Source: Opitutia bacterium (GTDB taxonomy: Bacteria; Verrucomicrobiota; Verrucomicrobiia; Opitutales; UBA953). From it: a DNA stretch of 41,508 bases. The stretch lies in contig BGOM01000002.1 of the NCBI GenBank assembly GCA_003569245.1, forward strand, positions 135,001-176,508, in the 5' to 3' direction. Below the pieces are notes generated by a model that worked only from the letters and a program-made list of their open reading frames with translations, had not been told where the DNA came from and ran no database searches. Position numbers and translations under genes: made by a program. The stretch's first letter is position 1. Each line of letters opens with the position of its first letter. Of this stretch, positions 20,506-29,401 are shown piece after piece.

Positions 20506-22205
20506 GGGCTGTCGGCGGCGGTCCCCAGCAGGCTGGACAGGTAGGGCATCAGCTGTTTCTTGCGGCTGACGATCCCGGGCAGGTCGAAGATGTCCGGCGG
20601 GCGCTTCTGCGGGTAGGTGATGGCCTGGACGACCTCGGCTTCGCCGCGGACCAGCAGGAGCGAACTCTGCGTGTCGATGTCGGTGACGAGCAGGCAGGCG
20701 AAGTTGAGGCCGTTCTCGACGCGGTACTTCTCCAGCGCCTCGAGCAGGCCGTCCTCGCACTTCCAGAAGTTGGTGAAGCCGAGCTCCTCGACCTGCGAGA
20801 CGGAGAAGCGACGTTCGCCCTCGCGGTACTGCTTGCAGTCGGCGCGCACGGCGGCCGCGGGCGAGAGCGTCGCGAGCACGGAGCCGGCGTTGAAGATCAT
20901 GTCCGCCAGCGCGCGCGGGTCGGCGTCGGCGACCGGGGTCAGCCACTGCAGCAGGTCGGCGTCCAGCGGCGTGGTCGTCGGGCTCTGCAGCAGGAGGGTG
21001 TCGGAGATGATCCCGCACATCATCAGGCCCGCGATCTGCGGGGTCGGGCGCAGGCCGGCGGTCCGGAACATGTCCGCCACGATCGAGCAGGTCGAGCCGA
21101 GCGGCCGGTTGATGAAGAGGATGGGCTGGTGCGTGGGCGCGTTGCCCAGGCGGTGGTGGTCCACGACCTCGGCGATCTCGACCTCGGCGGCGCCGTCGAC
21201 GGCCTGCGAGAGCTCGTTGTGGTCGACCAGGACGAGCTTGGCGCGGGGCGGGTTGATGATGTCGGTCTTGGTGAAGACGCCGAGCAGGCGGCCGTCCTCG
21301 TCGATGACATGGCAGATGAGCGCCGGGTTCTGCACGATGCGGCGGCGGGCCACCGAGAGCTTCTCCTGCGGCTTGAACGTGTAGGCGTCGCGCTGGACGA
21401 GCCCGCCGACCAGCGTGGCCGCGCGCACGGCCCAGGCCGTGGTGGCGCTGTCGGTGTCGGCGTAGGCGACGGAGACGCGGGCGGCCTTGGCGCGCTCGAG
21501 GATCTCCGGGCGCATGCGGTGGCCGCCGGTGACGATGATGATGCGCACGCCCATCTCGATGGCGCGCAGGTGGACGTCGGCCCGGTCGCCGACGACGATG
21601 ACGCTCTGGTTGGTCGGGATGCCCTCGACCGTCGCCGACTTGCCGAAGGACTCGAGCTCCATGGCGGCGACGCGGACGTAGAGCTCCTGCACGGTGGCGG
21701 CGTCGAAGGCGATGACCTCCACCCCGCCGATGGAGCGGATGATCGCGTTGATCGAGCTCGTGACCTTGCGCATGGCGGTCGCGCGCTTCGGCTTCGGGAT
21801 GAAGTAGTCGCCCAGGCTGAAGATCGAGACGTACCCCTCGAGGCGGCCGTCGTCCCCGACCACGGGCAGGGCGCGCACGTCGTGCAGGTCAAGCAGCTCG
21901 AGCGCCCGCGCGCAGGTGTCGTCCACCCGGACCTTGTACGGGTCGCGGTGCATGATGTCCTCGATGCGCGGGATGACGTCGCCCACGAATTCCGGGAGCG
22001 CGGCGCCGAACCGGCCGAGGATCGCGTCGATCCGCGCATTGGAGTTGCCGCAACGGGCGGGTTTGAAGCCGGGCTGGCCGGAGGCTTCCTTGAAGGCGGC
22101 GTAGGCGAGGGCGGAGCAGATGGCGTCGGCGTCGGGGTTCTTGTGCCCGATGATATAAGTCGGCTGCGGCGGGCGGGCCGAGGGAAGGGTGGGAGGGACG
22201 GACAT
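20502..22205 (-). CDS. ppaC: Family II (Mn-dependent) inorganic pyrophosphatase with CBS-DRTGG-CBS insert
   Basis: This 567-residue protein is of the regulated CBS-pyrophosphatase type. The DHH core starts with YIIGHKNPDADAICSALAYA and continues after the insert with VLVDHNELSQAVDG and VVDHHRLGN; a DHHA2 domain closes the protein. The insert holds a CBS domain (IMHRDPYKVRVDDTCARALE), a DRTGG domain (about VIVVGDRADVHLRA to VSVAYADTDS) and a second CBS domain (LICHVIDEDGRLLGVFTKTD). In known members, adenine nucleotides (and diadenosine polyphosphates in DRTGG forms) regulate PPi hydrolysis through this module. The start is set at ATG 22205, just before the conserved region; it is translationally coupled to rnr. 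Confidence 0.92.
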   Translation of the reverse strand: MSVPPTLPSARPPQPTYIIGHKNPDADAICSALAYAAFKEASGQPGFKPARCGNSNARIDAILGRFGAALPEFVGDVIPRIEDIMHRDPYKVRVDDTCARALELLDLHDVRALPVVGDDGRLEGYVSIFSLGDYFIPKPKRATAMRKVTSSINAIIRSIGGVEVIAFDAATVQELYVRVAAMELESFGKSATVEGIPTNQSVIVVGDRADVHLRAIEMGVRIIIVTGGHRMRPEILERAKAARVSVAYADTDSATTAWAVRAATLVGGLVQRDAYTFKPQEKLSVARRRIVQNPALICHVIDEDGRLLGVFTKTDIINPPRAKLVLVDHNELSQAVDGAAEVEIAEVVDHHRLGNAPTHQPILFINRPLGSTCSIVADMFRTAGLRPTPQIAGLMMCGIISDTLLLQSPTTTPLDADLLQWLTPVADADPRALADMIFNAGSVLATLSPAAAVRADCKQYREGERRFSVSQVEELGFTNFWKCEDGLLEALEKYRVENGLNFACLLVTDIDTQSSLLLVRGEAEVVQAITYPQKRPPDIFDLPGIVSRKKQLMPYLSSLLGTAADSP

Positions 22206-22704
22206 GACGGACGACGCGGGAAGTGCTCCAGCACACCTAACGGCGGAGGGCAGGGGAGGGAAGATTAATGGGGCGAGAATGCAGAGCCAGCCGGCTGGCA
22301 AGCGGGCCGGTTGGCAAGGGGTGGACGCAGAGATGCAATGAGGGACAGGGTCAGGGACAGGGACAGGGGCAGGAATGGTATCGCGTCTCTCCACCATCCT
22401 TCCGGCCAACCGATCAACCGGTCAACTAACACCCGCTTCTCCTCTGGCCAACTGGCCAACTGGTCAACGGGTCAACTAACGCATCCCCTTGCCCCCTGGT
22501 CAACTTGCCAGCCGGCCAGCTAACGTCCGCCTCCCTCCGGCCAACCCATCAACTCTGCATCTCCTAACCGCTAACCGCTACCACCTCTTACATTACCTCC
22601 CCCTCCTTGCCTTTCCCGCCCTCCTCCTTATCCCTTCCCGTCCCTGTCTTTCGCTTTTTAATTCCCGGCCCCGGCCCAAGCCCTAACCCCATCCCTTCCT
22701 CCAC
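22206..22704. repeat. Spacer with arrays of a degenerate 8-bp repeat (YTGGYCAA)
   Basis: There is no credible gene between ppaC and the OYE gene. From about 22282 to 22556 the spacer is dominated by loosely tandem octamers such as CTGGCCAA, CTGGTCAA, CCGATCAA and CGGGTCAA. A run of CTAACCG heptamers follows at about 22565-22580, then pyrimidine-rich sequence up to the OYE start. The same octamers recur in many spacers further right. Confidence 0.75.
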
Positions 22705-23783
22705 ATGTCCTCCCTCTTCTCTCCCCTTCAGGTCGGCGCCGTGACCCTCCCGAATCGTGTCCTGATGGCGCCCCTGACCCGTTGCCGGGCCGAGGGTGCC
22801 AATGTCCCGACGGACCTGATGGCCGAGTACTACGCCCAGCGCGCCGGCGCCGGCCTGATCATCGCCGAGGCGACCACGGTCTCGCCCCGAGGTCATGGTT
22901 ACCCGAACACCCCGGGCATCTACACCGCCGAGCAGGTCGCCGGCTGGAAGAAGGTCACTTCCGCCGTCCACGCCCGAGGGGGTCGCATCTTCCTGCAGCT
23001 CTGGCACGTGGGCCGCATCTCGCACCCGTCCTTTCAGCCCAACGGCGAACTGCCCGTCGCGCCGTCCGCGATCAAGCCGAAGGCCAGGTCTGGACCGGCA
23101 AGGAGATGGCCGACTACGTGACGCCCCGCGCCCTGCCCATCGAGGAAATCCCGGGGATCGTCGCCGAGTACGTTCGCGGCGCCCGCCTGGCCAAGGAAGC
23201 CGGCTTCGACGGCGTCGAGATCCACAACGCCAACGGCTACCTGCTCGACCAGTTCCTGCGCAGCGGGACCAATCACCGCACGGATGGGTACGGCGGCTCC
23301 GTGGCCCACCGCGCCCGCCTGACGCTCGAGGTCGCCTCCGCGGTGACGTCCATCTGGGGCTCCGACCGCGTGGGTATCCGCCTGTCGCCCGGCGGCGTCT
23401 TCAACGACATGGCCGATGCCAACCCGCGCGAGACCTTCGGCTACGTGCTGCGCGAGTTATCCAAGCTCGAGCTGGCCTACGCCCACGTGACCCGCGTCAC
23501 GGCCCAGGACATCGCGCATGGCGCCAAGGACGGCGTCGGCCCGAAGGAGCTACGCGCCGACTTCCAGGGCGTGCTCATCACCGCCGGCGGCTTCGATCGC
23601 GCGCAGGGCGAGCAGGCCCTCGCCGAGGGCTGGGCCGACGCCATCGCCTACGGCGTGCCGTTCCTCGCCAACCCGGACCTCCCGCGCCGCCTCCGCGAGA
23701 ACCTCGCGCTCAACCCGCCGGACGAAGCCACTTTCTACGCCTCCGGCCCGAAGGGTTATACGGATTATCCCGCGGCGAAGTAA
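22705..23783 (+). CDS. Old Yellow Enzyme-family NADH:flavin oxidoreductase (NemA-like), frameshifted as read
   Basis: About 359 residues of FMN-dependent ene-reductase. The N-terminal frame (22705 to about 23083) has LPNRVLMAPLTRCRAEG, YYAQRAGAGLIIAEAT and FLQLWHVGRISHPSFQ. The second frame (to 23783) has GFDGVEIHNANGYLLDQFL with the catalytic His-x-x-Asn pair, RTDGYGGS, GIRLSPGG and the FMN phosphate site ITAGGFDRAQGEQAL. The two join at about 23083, where restoring one G (AAG GGC CAG GTC) gives the expected KPKGQVWTGKEM. A single lost G in a G/C run is typical of a sequencing error, though a real frameshift cannot be excluded. Its 3' end faces nuoI. Confidence 0.87.
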
Positions 23784-23808
23784 GCGCCGCGAAGGGCTAG
23801 TCACCCCA

Positions 23809-23941
23809 GGTAGGGACCAGCGTCCCGCTGGTCCGCCGCCGGCATGGGGGCCAACTCTGGCTTCAGCACGCTTCGCGTGATGGTGCCTGACCCATTGCCA
23901 GAATATCAACGTTCGTCCGACCGAGGACGGTCAGCCCTACC
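23809..23941 (+). repeat. Composite palindromic repeat R1-R4-R3
   Basis: R1 (GGTAGGGACCAGCG..CGCTGGTCCG, 23809-23835) is followed by an R4 module (TTCAGCACGC..GCGTGATGG..GCCTGACC, about 23860-23892) and an R3 module (CGACCGAGGACGGTCAGCCC, 23917-23941). The same order recurs at 31864-31976. Confidence 0.85.
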
Positions 23942-23955
23942 CGAAAACGACTCTA

Positions 23956-23982
23956 GGTAGGGACCAGCGTCCCGCTGGTCCG
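23956..23982 (+). repeat. Palindromic repeat R1
   Basis: A second full copy of R1 lies in the same convergent spacer between the OYE gene and nuoI, 14 bp after the preceding R3 module. Confidence 0.85.
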
Positions 23983-24021
23983 CCCCGGCCCTATCCCTGC
24001 GCCAGCTCTGTCTCTGCGCCC

Positions 24022-24567
24022 TCAGTGGCCCTCCTGGGCCTGCCGCTCGGCTTCCTGCTTCTTCTTATCCCACTTATGATGGCCGTCGGGCAGCGTGCCG
24101 CCGAGTTCGTAAAGCCTGGCCTTGTTGTTGACCATCATCTCGCGGTTGGTGCCGGTCATCGAGTACTGGCTCTGCAGCCAGATCGCCTCCTCGGGGCAGA
24201 CTTCCTGGCAGAGGCCGCAGTAGATGCAGCGTAGCATGTTGATCTCGAACTCCTGCGGGGCCTTCTCGACGTGCGCGTTGGGCGCGTCGGGGGCGATCTC
24301 GCCGGGCGTGATGCGGATGGCCTTGGGCGGGCACACGAACTCGCAGAGCTGGCAGGAGACGCACTTCTCGCGTCCGTTCGGGTCCATCACGAGCGTCGGC
24401 ACGCCGCGGTAGTTCTGCGGGATGGCCGGGCGCTCATCAGGGTACTGCAGCGTCACGGGCGGACGCACCATGTTGTCCCAGGTGACCTTGAGGCCGGCGA
24501 GGATCTGCGGGAGGTAGCTCCGCTCGGCGAGGGTCAGGGGGCGGCGTTCGACGACTTTGATGGCCAT
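24022..24567 (-). CDS. nuoI: NADH-quinone oxidoreductase subunit I
   Basis: This 181-residue complex I ferredoxin-like subunit has two [4Fe-4S] motifs, CVSCQLCEFVCP and CIYCGLCQEVCP, that carry clusters N6a/N6b between NuoG and the quinone site. The N-terminus (YLPQILAGLKVTWDNM) is the usual amphipathic part. It is four bases downstream of nuoH. nuoJ would normally follow, but the next sequence is a repeat-rich spacer and a convergent OYE gene, so the nuo cluster ends here. Confidence 0.94.
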   Translation of the reverse strand: MAIKVVERRPLTLAERSYLPQILAGLKVTWDNMVRPPVTLQYPDERPAIPQNYRGVPTLVMDPNGREKCVSCQLCEFVCPPKAIRITPGEIAPDAPNAHVEKAPQEFEINMLRCIYCGLCQEVCPEEAIWLQSQYSMTGTNREMMVNNKARLYELGGTLPDGHHKWDKKKQEAERQAQEGH

Positions 24568-24571
24568 GGGT

Positions 24572-25678
24572 TCAGCGGGCGCCGGTGAGGGCGTAGTAGA
24601 GGAAATAGACGAGGAGGTTGAGGATCGCGACCGGCAGGAGCACGCGCCAACCGATGCGCATGACCTGGTCGTAACGGAAGCGCGGGATGGTCCAGCGCAC
24701 CCAGACGAAGAAGAAGAGGAAGAAGCAGAGCTTCGCGAAGAAGGCCGCGACGCCGAGCAGCGAGGCGACGGCCCCGGAACCGACGGTGGGCACCCACGGC
24801 AGGACGTGCCAGCCGCCGAGGAACATCAGGATGAACAGCGAGGAGCCGATCACCATGTGGCCGTATTCGGCGACGAAGAAGAGGCCGAACTTGAACGCGC
24901 CGTACTCGGTGTGGAAGCCGCCCACGAGGTCGGTCTCGGACTCCGGCATGTCGAACGGGTGGCGGTTGGTCTCGGCGAAGATGCTGATGAGGAAGACCAG
25001 CGCGGCGACGGGGTGGTACAGGATGTTCCAGGCGCCGGTCTGCGCGTCGACGATCGCGACGAGGCTGAGGCCGTGGTCCTGGCCGGGGCCGGAGGTGGCG
25101 AGGAAGACGGTCAGGACGGACAGGCCCATCGCGAGCTCGTACGAGATGAGCTGCGCGGAGCCGCGCACGGCGCCGAGGAAGGGGAACTTGGAGTTGGCGG
25201 ACCAGCCGGCGAGCGCGATGCCGTACACGCCGAGCGAGCTCACCGCGAACATGAAGAGCACCCCGACGTCGGCGCCCTGCGTGAGGGAGATGGCCTCGCC
25301 GGTGGGCAGCTTGCCGAAGGGCAGCATGATCAGCACGATGAGCGCGGGCGCGAGCGCCACGATCGGGGCCAGGACGTAGTAGGTCTTGCGGACGTGCCCG
25401 GGGAGGGCGTCCTCCTTGAAGAGGAACTTGAGGCCGTCGGCCGCGGGCTGGATGAAGCCGCCCTTCATCAGGAAGTTCCCGAGGCCGGGGATCCACGCGA
25501 TGAGCGGGTGGTTGGTGCGGTTGGGCCCGATGCGGCCCTGGATCCAGGCCGAGGCCTTGCGCTCGAGGAGCACGGAGTAGCCGGCGATCGTCATCACGAT
25601 GAGGATGAGGATCAGGCCGCGGGCGGCCGTGAAATACCAGGCGGTGTTCAGAAGGAGGTCGCGCAGGAAGGCTTCCAT
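24572..25678 (-). CDS. nuoH: NADH-quinone oxidoreductase subunit H
   Basis: This 368-residue integral membrane subunit has about eight hydrophobic helices. Conserved blocks include RKASAWIQGRIGPNRTNH, LQP-like IQPAADGLKFLFKE, FAETNRHPFDMPESETDLVGG (the charged loop at the quinone site) and FFFVWVRWTIPRFRYDQ. It lies between nuoG and nuoI with short gaps, and is of normal length. Confidence 0.94.
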   Translation of the reverse strand: MEAFLRDLLLNTAWYFTAARGLILILIVMTIAGYSVLLERKASAWIQGRIGPNRTNHPLIAWIPGLGNFLMKGGFIQPAADGLKFLFKEDALPGHVRKTYYVLAPIVALAPALIVLIMLPFGKLPTGEAISLTQGADVGVLFMFAVSSLGVYGIALAGWSANSKFPFLGAVRGSAQLISYELAMGLSVLTVFLATSGPGQDHGLSLVAIVDAQTGAWNILYHPVAALVFLISIFAETNRHPFDMPESETDLVGGFHTEYGAFKFGLFFVAEYGHMVIGSSLFILMFLGGWHVLPWVPTVGSGAVASLLGVAAFFAKLCFFLFFFVWVRWTIPRFRYDQVMRIGWRVLLPVAILNLLVYFLYYALTGAR

Positions 25679-25693
25679 GGTCGTCGGCGGGGC

Positions 25694-27351
25694 TTAGGCG
25701 GTGGCGACGGGGGCGAACTTCAGCAGTTTGCCTTCGGGGAACTTGTGGTGCGACCAGGCGGCGCCGTCGAGCGCGACGCCTTCGGCGGGGAGCTTCGCGC
25801 CGTCGAGACCGGCGAGCGCGGGCACGGCGGCGGCGAGCTCGGCCCAGACGTTCTTGGCGTCGACGCCGGCGAGTCGCGCGAGCAGGAGGCTGTCGGGCAG
25901 CGTGCCGGCCGGGCGGGCACGGCCTGCGCGAAGGCCTGCAGGCGGAACTGGCAGTTGATGAAGGTGCCGCTGCGTTCGAAGACGGTCAGCGCGGGGAGCA
26001 CGACCTCGGCGGCGGCGGTGGTCACGCTGTGGTGCGTGGCGAGGGCGACGCTGCGGACCTTGGCGAGCGTCGACGCGGGCAGGCCGAGCATCACGGCGTC
26101 CTCGCGCACGATGAGGACGGACTTCACCTTGCCGGCGTCGATGTCGGCCGCGAGGGCCTTGAGGTCGGCGACGGGCGCGCGGTCGGTGAGCCCGGTGACG
26201 AGCGCGCCGCGGAAGTTCGGGGTGCGGTCCTCGGAGACGAGGAGGCCGTCGCCCTTGCCGAGGTGCGCGGGGACGTACACGACGGCGTTCCTCGCCTGGG
26301 CGAGACGCGCCAGGAGGCGCTGTTCCTCGACGGACATGTGGGCGGAGCCGACGATCGCGAGCGGGCCGGCGGCGAGGGCTTGCTGCGCGGCGACGAGGGC
26401 GGCCTCCAGCGTGGCCGGGGCTTGCTTGACGGTGGCGGCGGTCACGCGGTTCGGGGCCTCGACGGCCTTGAAGAGCTCGCGGCCGGAGTCGGCCATCCAG
26501 GTGTCGTTCACGGCGTCGTTGCGGCGCGGCGTCACGCGGTAGATCTTGCCTTCGCGCGACCAGACGGTCGTGTTCGCGCCGGCGGAGGACTCGGTGTCGA
26601 TGCTCGGGGTCTGCTTCAGGAACCACACGCGCATCTTGAAGCGGAAGTCGGTGCTGGTGAGCGCGCCGACGGGGCAGATGTCGACGGTGTTGAGCGAGTA
26701 GTTGTTGTCCAGCTCGCGGCCGGGGAAGCAGGTCAGCGTGTTGAACGAGCCGCGGTTGACGAAGCCGAGGACGGGGTCCTTGGCGATCTCGGACGAGAAG
26801 CGCACGCAGCGCGAGCAGAGGATGCAGCGTTCGTCGTCGAGCGTGACGCGCGGCCCGAGGCGGGTCTTCTTGGGCTTGGCGTTCTTCTCGTCGAGGTAAC
26901 GGGAGTAGCCGCGACCGTATTCGGCCGAGAATTCCTGGAGCTTGCACTCACCGGCCTGGTCGCAGATCGGGCAGTCGAGCGGGTGGTTGAGCAGGAGCAT
27001 CTCCGTCACGCCTTCGCGGCAGGCCTTCACGCCGGGCGACTCGAGGCGGACGTGCAAGCCGGGGGATACGTTGGTGGCGCAGGCGATCGCGGGCTTGGGC
27101 TGCCAGCCGATCTTGGGCTTGCCGTTCTCCATCACGACCTCGTTGGTCGCCCGGTCCCGCATCGGCGACCCGAGCTCGACCAGGCACATGCGGCAGTTAC
27201 CGGCGACCGGGAGCTTGGGGTGGTAGCAATAATGGGGGACTTCCTTCCCGATTTTGCCCAGGGCATCGACCAGATTGGCCCCCGCGGGGACCTGGTGCTC
27301 GACGCCGTCGACGTTGATGGTGACCAAAGAAGGTTTATTGTCCGTGACCAT
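25694..27351 (-). CDS. nuoG: NADH-quinone oxidoreductase subunit G, frameshifted near the C-terminus as read
   Basis: The N-terminal frame from ATG 27351 has the [2Fe-2S] ferredoxin domain (YCYHPKLPVAGNCRMCLVEL), the His/Cys cluster region with CPICDQAGECKLQ, the [4Fe-4S] motif CILCSRCVRF and a molybdopterin-oxidoreductase-like domain (NTTVWSREGKIYRVTPRRND). Near 25,910 the frame must change: AFAQAVPARPA is continued in another frame by GTLPDSLLLARLAGVDAKNV to the stop at 25694. That gives about 551 residues, shorter than proteobacterial NuoG. The switch sits in a G/C-rich run and may be an assembly indel. No nuoF or nuoE lies upstream; the spacer there leads to the giant RNA. Confidence 0.9.
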
Positions 27352-27560
27352 GGGTCTGGAAAGTTATCCGCAAGGTAGGTCCACCCCCACCTGCCGCAAG
27401 GGGAAAGGGGCGAAATTCGGCCTGTATTAGCCCAACGGACAGGGTAGGGCCCTCAGGTTGACCCGTTGATCGGTTGATCCATTGGCCAGAGCGCACCGAT
27501 TCTCTATGCCCCTGCGCCGCCCTTGCCCTGACCCAGACCCTTTTTGTGTCTCTGCCTCTA

Positions 27561-27588
27561 GGTAGGGACCAGCGTCCTCGCTGGTCCG
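27561..27588 (+). repeat. Palindromic repeat R1 (28 bp variant)
   Basis: GGTAGGGACCAGCG is followed by TCCT and CGCTGGTCCG; the loop has one base more than the consensus. Confidence 0.82.
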
Positions 27589-27733
27589 CCGCCTGCCTAT
27601 CCTACCCCTGACCCGGCCGCACCCCTGACCCTAAGAACATCCTCGCCTCCCTTGCCCCCGTTCAACCGGCCAACTATTTCACGATTAAACTAAATCTCCT
27701 TATAAACCAACGTCTTACGATTATTTTACTAAT

Positions 27734-27757
27734 GATAACAGTAATAATGCTTGCAGT
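27734..27757 (+). promoter_or_regulatory. Conserved upstream element of giant RNA A
   Basis: TGATAACAGT (27734-27743) is the exact reverse complement of ACTGTTATCA found at the same place before RNA copy B. A few bases later both copies have CTTGCA (here 27751-27756), 36-37 bp before the shared GTTCYTT at the 5' edge of the RNA. CTTGCA could be a -35 element; no good -10 is visible. Confidence 0.5.
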
Positions 27758-27787
27758 AAGATGTTTGTTTAGTTGGATGGGGCTCTG

Positions 27788-28623
27788 TTCCTTTTACATA
27801 GTCGCTCCTGGGCTCGCCTAGGAGGGACGCCAAACAACGGGCCGCTTAGGGTCCGCAAGATACATCACCGCAAGGTGAGGAAAGCAGTCGCCTCCAACAG
27901 GCCTGCGCCGATCGCGAGGTCGGACAGCTAAGCAAGGGTAGACCTTAAGCTTATTTACAGATGAGCTAGATTCGATGAAGGGTGTGCAAAGTTCCGTGAG
28001 GCTAACTGCTTAGCGGGATGGTAACGGTATCGCCGACCACTGCACCAAGATAACCTTCCAGTTTCTTAGTCTAAGCCAAGTCCGGTGGTTCGACGCGTAG
28101 CAGCGAAGAGCTGACGGGCAATGGACGGAGAGGACGGCTTCCGGGCGACCGGACGACGCGATCTTCGCCCATCGTTCAGGTCAGCTAAGGCTTGGATACG
28201 AGGCGTGCGGCATAGGGTGCTCCAAAAGAGCCTTCAACCGCAGGTGAAGCACGTCTTGGTTGGTGTCTATTCAAGACGTCGTCTGTAAAACGATAAACGC
28301 AAAGTCTTCACCCTCGAGCCGCGAAAGCGGCATAACACTGGAGGCTTCGGCCAATCCAGTCAGGAAAAGCCCCGCGAGGGCTCGACCTGTTGATCATCGA
28401 TGCCTCGGCGACGTTAGCGCGTCTCGCTGCCCGCAAGGTAGACGGGGAGGAAGTGATCGAGTAGCGGTTCGACAGGGATGATACGCCACATCCTAAAAAA
28501 GGCAGTCGTGCTGGATACGCCGGAGGTGAGGAACCACGGTGGTGGACAAGCGGGAAACCCGGTTAGCAGATCGGGGATAATCCGTCGAAAGGTCAGCGAT
28601 GAAGGGGGTAGTCTCACCCCTTC
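27788..28623 (+). ncRNA. Giant structured non-coding RNA, copy A (GOLLD/ROOL-like candidate)
   Basis: About 836 bases with no protein-coding character but many hairpins: CACCGCAAGGTG, CCGATCGCGAGGTCGG, GCCGC-GAAA-GCGGC, ACTGGA-GGC-TTCG-GCC-AA-TCCAGT, GGGATG..CATCC and a terminal GAAGGGGGTAGTCTCACCCC hairpin. It aligns over its whole length with copy B at 33187-34030. Long identical blocks lie at both ends (ACATAGTC near the start, AAAAAGGCAGTCGTGCTGGA near the end), and stems between them keep pairing while changing sequence, which indicates a selected RNA fold. Size, GNRA/UUCG loops and direct tRNA linkage are those of the GOLLD and ROOL classes, but the family cannot be assigned by eye. Boundaries are estimated from shared sequence. 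Small ORFs inside are spurious. Confidence 0.82.
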
Positions 28624-28683
28624 TACCCATTTTACCCAGGCCCCGACGACGAACCGTCGGCCCGCCCGGTCTTCATTTTTCAC

Positions 28684-28758
28684 GCCCCCATCGGCTAGCA
28701 GGCTAGGCCCCCGGCTTTCATCCGGGAAACCGGAGTTCGATCCTCCGTGGGGGTGCCA
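28684..28758 (+). tRNA. tRNA-Glu (UUC)
   Basis: The cloverleaf has acceptor GCCCCCA/TGGGGGT, D-stem GGC/GCC, anticodon stem CCCGG/CCGGG with loop CTTTCAT (anticodon TTC), T-arm CCGGAGTTCGATCCTCCG and an encoded CCA. It starts 60 bases after the terminal hairpin of giant RNA A on the same strand, so co-transcription is plausible. Confidence 0.93.
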
Positions 28759-28774
28759 ATTTTTCTTCTACCCC

Positions 28775-29163
28775 ATGAACTCCTCCCTGGATTTTTCTTA
28801 CGGCGAGGGCGAGTGCGCCCCGCAGGTCCACCTTCGCTGGACCTCCGGCGCTCCGCGCTTGGTCGCCATGCCCTGCGCCTCCGCCTACGTGCGCCCCCCG
28901 GTCGGTGATTCCTGGCCCGCGTGCGACCTCGCTCAGCTCCGTCGGATCGCCCGCCTGGCAAGGAGCTCAACCTCTGGGATGACCAGGCGCACGTCTGGGG
29001 CGAGGACTCGTGCTCCATGGTCGATGGCACCTTTTGGACGCTCGAGCTCGTCGTCGGCCGCCGCCGCTACCGCGCCTCTGGCTGCACCTACGGCGCCCGC
29101 TTCGGCCTCTGCCAGCGCCTCCTCGGCCTGAAGCCCGCCCCCTCTTGGGATTACCGTTCTTGA
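28775..29163 (+). CDS. Hypothetical protein, frameshifted as read
   Basis: An ATG at 28775, 16 bases after the tRNA-Glu CCA, opens MNSSLDFSYGEGECAPQVHL. Near 28957 the frame must shift so that QLRRIARL continues as GKELNLWDDQAHVWGEDSCS, ending ASWDYRS-like at 29163; restoring one G gives a single frame of about 130 residues. I do not recognise the family. The second half is rich in Trp, Cys and aromatic residues and looks like a small soluble domain. The leader CTTCTACCCC has no Shine-Dalgarno sequence. Confidence 0.55.
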
Positions 29164-29176
29164 GCAGCTGCCTTTC

Positions 29177-29201
29177 GGTAGGGACCAGCGTCCCGCTGGT
29201 C
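29177..29201 (+). repeat. Palindromic repeat R1 (right end degenerate)
   Basis: GGTAGGGACCAGCG..CGCTGGTCT lies directly after the hypothetical gene and is followed by a separate 37-bp palindrome. Confidence 0.82.
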
Positions 29202-29207
29202 TATCGC

Positions 29208-29244
29208 GTCCCTTTGAGGTCGCAATTTGCGACCTCAAAGGGAC
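29208..29244. repeat. 37-bp perfect palindrome
   Basis: GTCCCTTTGAGGTCGCAA (29208-29225) is followed by one T and by its exact reverse complement (29227-29244). With an 18-bp stem and no T-run after it, it is neither one of the dispersed repeat modules nor a classical terminator. Confidence 0.88.
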
Positions 29245-29266
29245 GCCTTCGAACCGATCGACGAAC

Positions 29267-29292
29267 GGCCGACCGAGACGGTCAGCCCTACC
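29267..29292 (+). repeat. Palindromic repeat R3
   Basis: GGCCGACCGAGACGGTCAGC and the following CCTACC form the R3 module, with inverted GACCG/CGGTC arms. Confidence 0.78.
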
Positions 29293-29319
29293 TGAAAGCC
29301 TCTGATCGCATCGCGCCCG

Positions 29320-29348
29320 GGTAGGGGCAGCACCGCGTGCTGCCCTAG
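29320..29348 (+). repeat. Palindromic repeat R2
   Basis: GGTAGGGGCAGCAC..GTGCTGCCCTAG is a 29-bp R2 module with complementary GGGCAGCAC/GTGCTGCCC arms around CGC. Confidence 0.85.
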
Positions 29349-29401
29349 TTTTTGCCCTCCTTCGACCTAAAAGCCAACCCCTCGCGAGCTTCGCTCGCGC
29401 A

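Larger units (their letters stand above)
27352..27787. other. Spacer between nuoG and giant RNA copy A
   Basis: No gene is seen. The part near nuoG is GC-rich with octamer repeats (27456-27487, 27660-27675) and one R1 palindrome (27561-27588, with one extra base in the loop). From about 27675 to 27775 the sequence becomes AT-rich, which fits a promoter for the downstream RNA and the divergent nuo operon. Confidence 0.6.

Noticed and set aside
27788..28623. tmRNA, RNase P RNA or a self-splicing intron for the structured region
   Set aside because: The region is far longer than tmRNA or RNase P RNA and lacks their conserved cores as far as I can see. No exon-like split tRNA or intron ORF is present, and the tRNAs downstream are uninterrupted.
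14126..28960. Programmed ribosomal frameshifting in the receptor, OYE, nuoG and the hypothetical gene
   Set aside because: No slippery heptamer with a downstream structure stands out. Each is explained by one missing or extra base in a G/C run, and such frameshifting is not known for these families.
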